16,830 nt of DNA from Actinobacteria bacterium UBA7422. Its GTDB lineage: Bacteria; Actinomycetota; Actinomycetes; S36-B12. Under the pieces are notes generated by a model, which saw nothing but the letters and a program-made list of their open reading frames with translations, made no database searches and was not told where the DNA came from. The translations under genes and the position numbers were made by a program. The stretch is taken from NCBI GenBank assembly GCA_002469525.1, contig DKME01000154.1, positions 1-16,830 of the forward strand, written 5' to 3'. Below, one piece after another: positions 14,443 through 16,830 of this stretch (its first letter is position 1; the number at the start of each line of letters is the position of its first letter).

Positions 14443-14844
14443 CTAGTCCCGAATAAACTCGATGTCCGCTACTAAATCTAATGCCAACCATTCACTGTCT
14501 GTGGTCCAGATTTTCATTTCTTGGTATATCCCATACGCCAAACAACACCTATCACCCAGCGAAAGCCTCTTTCGTGAATTGGCATGTTTTTGTGCGTCAT
14601 GGATACGCCCTAGAGAACTCATATGAGGCCAACCGAAAGGGACGGCAGTGAGACCCCACGCAATTAGGTCCGTTGCAAACTCAATTCCTTCATCACCTCG
14701 TCGCTCAAGTTTGTCAACAACTTCGGTCAAATTGACAGAAGTGATGTATGCGGTTGAGAGCACGGTCTCTACCAACTGCGCCCCTGACTCATCGAAAGCC
14801 CACGCTAGAACGCATGATGCATCCAATAAAATTGGCTGACTCAC
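14443..14844 (-). CDS. vapC: VapC-like PIN-domain toxin
   Basis: A 133-aa PIN-domain ribonuclease of the VapC type, which as a toxin would cleave RNA such as tRNA. The acidic metal-binding set is complete: Asp8 (LLDASCVLAW), Glu41 (NLTEVVDKL), Asp98 (SLGDRCCLA) and Asp116 (TTDSEW). The length is typical. It starts with GTG, and its first bases overlap the antitoxin stop as GTGA, so translation should be coupled to the antitoxin. The intact acidic quartet argues for an active enzyme. Its stop is 5 nt from the left direct repeat. Confidence 0.86.
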   Translation of the reverse strand: MSQPILLDASCVLAWAFDESGAQLVETVLSTAYITSVNLTEVVDKLERRGDEGIEFATDLIAWGLTAVPFGWPHMSSLGRIHDAQKHANSRKRLSLGDRCCLAYGIYQEMKIWTTDSEWLALDLVADIEFIRD

Positions 14845-15116
14845 ATCAGCTTCGAATCTGCAGCCCGTTCGGCTAGGAAGTCCTTTACCTCGCGACCGGA
14901 TCCTCGGGTTTTGATCCGGGACTTTGCTCGATTTCGAACATGTTCCGGAGTCTCAATGACGATGCAGCCTTGCTCAGCCACGTGTATTCGAAGCTCTGAA
15001 CCGGGCTCAAGTCCCGCTGCTTTCATCACCCCTTCAGGAAATGTCGGGCGGCGGCGAGAGTCAAGTCGGACGGACCAGACGGTTGGGGCAACGGGTGTTT
15101 TGATTTCAGGTTTCAT
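14841..15116 (-). CDS. vapB: AbrB/VapB-like antitoxin
   Basis: A 91-aa antitoxin. The N-terminal AbrB/SpoVT-type DNA-binding fold covers about residues 12-55 (VRLDSRRRPTFPEGVMKAAGLEPGSELRI in two parts, then VIETPEH). A basic, then acidic C-terminal tail should wrap the toxin. It is directly upstream of the PIN-domain toxin with a GTGA overlap, the usual antitoxin-first order. Its promoter carries three related half-sites, as expected for autorepression. The promoter -10 is 6 nt from the ATG, so the mRNA is predicted to be leaderless. Confidence 0.84.
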   Translation of the reverse strand: MKPEIKTPVAPTVWSVRLDSRRRPTFPEGVMKAAGLEPGSELRIHVAEQGCIVIETPEHVRNRAKSRIKTRGSGREVKDFLAERAADSKLM

Positions 15117-15160
15117 CCCACGATTATTAAATGCGTGGGACTATTTGTCAATCATGGGAT
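15115..15160 (-). promoter_or_regulatory. vapBC promoter with three operator half-sites
   Basis: On the minus strand a perfect -35 TTGACA (15151-15146) is separated by 17 nt from AATAAT (15128-15123), five of six bases of the -10 consensus. The ATG follows 6 nt later. ATCCCATGATT (15160-15150) and the inverted AATCGTGGGAT (15125-15115) match in 10 of 11 positions. A third half-site GTCCCACGCAT (15141-15131) forms a TCCCACG/CGTGGGA inverted repeat with the last. The -35 overlaps the stop codon of the HNH gene. Confidence 0.75.
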
Positions 15161-15522
15161 TTAATGGCAGCGAACTCCACCTTTTTAGCCAATACCTGCT
15201 GGATTTCGTAGTGACGCACGAGGAATTTTTTTTCATCCAACTTTTTGCGCCTCATCCAGAGTGTCACTTCGGAGTTGGATTTACTGGAGTTACACGACTT
15301 GCAGGCCGGGACCACGTTGTCGAGGGTGTAACGGCCACCGCGTGAGATCGGCTGAATGCAATCGCGGCTCAATGCCTCTGAGGTTTGACCACAATAAGCG
15401 CAGGTGCCCCAGGCGAGTTCAATTTCGGCCCACTGTTCTGGTGTGAGGTCGTTGTCGGCGGCATGCATGCGACGCTTTCGCTTCTTTGCAGCGCGCACTT
15501 GGCGGCTGCGAGGATTCGCCAT
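15148..15522 (-). CDS. HNH endonuclease family protein
   Basis: A 124-aa protein with the zinc-binding and core layout of HNH nucleases: CAYC (Cys41, Cys44), SRDCIQPISRGGRYTLDNVVPAC in two parts, and CKSCN (Cys74, Cys77). A basic N-terminus (RAAKKRKRR) suits nucleic-acid binding. The catalytic His expected after Asp54 is Cys55, which may be a lineage form or mean altered activity. The ATG at 15522 has TACTGT 6 nt upstream and lies just after the rdgB stop; the upstream in-frame extension is rdgB read in another frame. The last 15 residues after EIQQ differ from the stub at 14349-14437, so the present C-terminus appears to have been replaced. Confidence 0.75.
   Translation of the reverse strand: MANPRSRQVRAAKKRKRRMHAADNDLTPEQWAEIELAWGTCAYCGQTSEALSRDCIQPISRGGRYTLDNVVPACKSCNSSKSNSEVTLWMRRKKLDEKKFLVRHYEIQQVLAKKVEFAAIKSHD
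15196..15251 (+). repeat. 56-bp direct repeat, right copy (inside the HNH gene)
   Basis: This copy matches 14382-14437 at 52 of 56 positions. On the minus strand it encodes the near-C-terminal residues KLDEKKFLVRHYEIQQ of the HNH protein. The two copies bracket vapBC. Confidence 0.9.
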
Positions 15523-15534
15523 ACTTTTACAGTA
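15523..15534 (-). promoter_or_regulatory. leaderless promoter of the HNH gene inside the rdgB end
   Basis: TACTGT (15534-15529, minus strand) is followed by 6 nt and the ATG. The hexamer uses the last codons and stop of rdgB. No strong -35 is present. Confidence 0.35.
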
Positions 15535-16117
15535 GGGCAAACAGAGCAGCGAGTGCCTTACCTCGGTGACTGATCGCATCTTTTTCTTCCGACGACATTT
15601 GGGCGGAAGTGATTTGGTGCCCTGTGGGAATAAAGATCGGGTCGTAGCCGAAACCATTGTCGCCTAGGGGTGCAGTGATCAAAGAACCGTTCATTTCGCC
15701 TTCAACAACAAACTCAGTTCCGTCGGGGCTCGCGTAGGCAGCAGCACATACAAAACTTGCATTGCGACGATCAGCGGGGACTTGGGAGATCTGGGCCAAG
15801 AGCAATTCAAGGTTTGCGCTGTCGTTGCCGTGGGAACCCGACCAACGGGCCGAAAGAATTCCCGGCATTCCATTGAGTGCGTCGACACACAGCCCCGAGT
15901 CGTCTCCCACTGCCGCAAGGCCGGTGAACTCACTAACAGCACGTGCCTTGAGCATTGCGTTCGCGGCGAAAGTTGATCCGGTTTCTTCCACGTCGGGAAG
16001 ATCAGGGAATTCAGCCGTTCCCACAAGTTCAACGTGGATTCCTGCTTGCTCAAGAATTCGACGCATCTCTTGGATTTTGTGTTCGTTGCGTGAGGCAATA
16101 ACAAGCTTTGGGGTCAT
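15527..16117 (-). CDS. rdgB: XTP/dITP diphosphatase (non-canonical purine NTP pyrophosphatase)
   Basis: A 196-aa RdgB/HAM1 family enzyme, which hydrolyses dITP, XTP and ITP to monophosphates and so keeps deaminated purines out of DNA and RNA. The N-terminal LVIASRNEHKIQEM carries the nucleotide-binding Ser-x-Asn-x-x-Lys. VGDDSGLCVDALNGMPGILSARWSG (read in parts) holds the metal and base-binding residues, and GFGYDPIF and SHRGKAL follow near the C-terminus. Length is normal. The ATG at 16117 is 2 nt after the rph stop, so the two genes are very likely co-translated. The HNH gene starts 5 nt after its stop. Confidence 0.94.
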   Translation of the reverse strand: MTPKLVIASRNEHKIQEMRRILEQAGIHVELVGTAEFPDLPDVEETGSTFAANAMLKARAVSEFTGLAAVGDDSGLCVDALNGMPGILSARWSGSHGNDSANLELLLAQISQVPADRRNASFVCAAAYASPDGTEFVVEGEMNGSLITAPLGDNGFGYDPIFIPTGHQITSAQMSSEEKDAISHRGKALAALFALL

Positions 16118-16119
16118 GT

Positions 16120-16830
16120 TTAAGCGAGGGCTTTGACTTGTAGCGCAGTGAGATCGAGGCAACCTTGGGCCGCCAAGTCAAGGAGTTGGTTAAGTAGGTC
16201 GCGATCGAATGCTTCGCCTTCCGCGGTGCCTTGGACTTCAATGAACTTACCGCTGCCTGTCATAACTACGTTCATGTCGGTGTCGGCGTTGACGTCATCG
16301 TCGTAGTGCAAGTCAAGGCGAGGCTCACCAGCCACGATTCCCACGCTCACTGCGGCAACGGAATCAATGATCGGGTCACCCGTGACCAGGCCCTGCCCTT
16401 TAGCCCAGGCGATCGAGTCGACAAGCGCGATATAGGCACCCGTGATTGCTGCTGTGCGGGTTCCGCCGTCTGCCTGTAGAACGTCGCAGTCGATCAGGAT
16501 TGAGTTTTCACCAAGTGCCTTCATGTCCACTGCGGCGCGCAAGCTACGACCAATCAGACGGGAAATTTCCTGGGTCCGACCGGACTGCTTGCCCTTTACA
16601 GACTCGCGTTGGTTACGAGTGTTGGTTGCACGAGGAAGCATGCTGTATTCGGCGGTGACCCAACCAGTTCCTTCGCCTTTGAGCCAGCGTGGAACGCCTG
16701 AAGTGAAAGAAGCCGTGCAAAGAACCTTGGTGCGCCCAAAGCTGACCAACGTGGAGCCTTCTGCGTGCTCTGACCAGCCTCGCTCGAAAGTTACTGCTCG
16801 GAGTTGATCGGCCGCGCGGCCGTCGGATCG
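16120..16830 (-). CDS. rph: ribonuclease PH, 5' end outside the window
   Basis: RNase PH, a phosphorolytic 3'-5' exonuclease that trims tRNA 3' ends. 236 residues are visible and the frame is open to the window edge, so only the first few residues are missing. The visible start RSDGRAADQLRAVTFERGW is the conserved N-terminal block, followed by GSTLVSFGRTKVLCTASF and YSMLPRATNTRNQRE, and then QEISRLIGRSLRAAVD. DCDVLQADGGTRTAAITGAY holds the phosphate and metal site, and SVGIVAGEPRLDLHYDDD follows. It forms an operon with rdgB, a pairing also seen in other bacteria. Confidence 0.95.
   Translation of the reverse strand, partial: RSDGRAADQLRAVTFERGWSEHAEGSTLVSFGRTKVLCTASFTSGVPRWLKGEGTGWVTAEYSMLPRATNTRNQRESVKGKQSGRTQEISRLIGRSLRAAVDMKALGENSILIDCDVLQADGGTRTAAITGAYIALVDSIAWAKGQGLVTGDPIIDSVAAVSVGIVAGEPRLDLHYDDDVNADTDMNVVMTGSGKFIEVQGTAEGEAFDRDLLNQLLDLAAQGCLDLTALQVKALA

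Noticed and set aside
14990..15030. Shared TCAAGTCCCGC and GCTTTCATCA between vapB and the tRNA-Leu 3' region as an att pair
   Set aside because: The two shared stretches are only 10-11 nt, at different spacing, and fall within ordinary coding sequence; the 56-bp HNH repeat explains the cassette borders better.

Overview
The window looks like chromosome of an actinobacterium (Actinomycetota) of moderate GC. The supporting signs are DUF3618 and DUF5522 proteins, a SpsF-type cytidylyltransferase, an RNase PH-RdgB gene pair, tRNA genes without an encoded CCA, and many leaderless-looking starts. At six genes a TAnnnT-like -10 hexamer lies exactly 6 nt upstream of the start codon. An aquatic, small-genome lineage is a guess only. 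No plasmid or phage backbone is visible.

Layout, left to right. A secreted alpha/beta hydrolase and a SpsF-like cytidylyltransferase (112-1875, +) are followed by a pirin gene with its own operator-like palindrome (1920-2885, +). A three-gene block at 2996-6189 (+) holds a DapA-family deaminase/aldolase, a DadA-like FAD dehydrogenase and a two-cysteine 4-hydroxyproline epimerase. Together these match three of the four steps of bacterial trans-4-hydroxy-L-proline catabolism; the last step, alpha-ketoglutarate semialdehyde dehydrogenase, is not in the window. A DUF5522 protein follows. A 514-bp stretch without a recognisable gene (6439-6952) carries short tandem repeats. Next come a large secreted SGNH/GDSL hydrolase, tRNA-Lys(CTT), a terminator with an inverted second palindrome, and a PhyH-family dioxygenase (8880-9713, +).

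A PYROXD2/phytoene-desaturase-like FAD oxidoreductase (-) and a POT peptide transporter (+) are divergent around 11440-11499. The transporter runs tail to tail into a sulfotransferase (-), which is translationally coupled to a DUF3618 membrane protein (-). tRNA-Leu(TAG) (+) follows. Then, all on the minus strand, come a VapBC-type toxin-antitoxin pair, an HNH-family protein, RdgB and RNase PH; RNase PH is cut by the window end.

The most notable structure is at 14382-15251. The vapBC cassette lies between two 56-bp direct repeats (52/56 identical). Both are the 3' end of the HNH gene: one is in place in the intact gene, the other is a displaced stub next to tRNA-Leu. This is what an insertion into the HNH gene would leave if the element carried a replacement 3' end, yet the cassette is only about 0.8 kb and has no recombinase. 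Other points of interest are a chain of two five-codon minicistrons linking the DapA-family and DadA-like genes through successive ATGA overlaps, a vapB promoter wrapped in three related half-sites, and three separate loci with a 14-nt tandem period.
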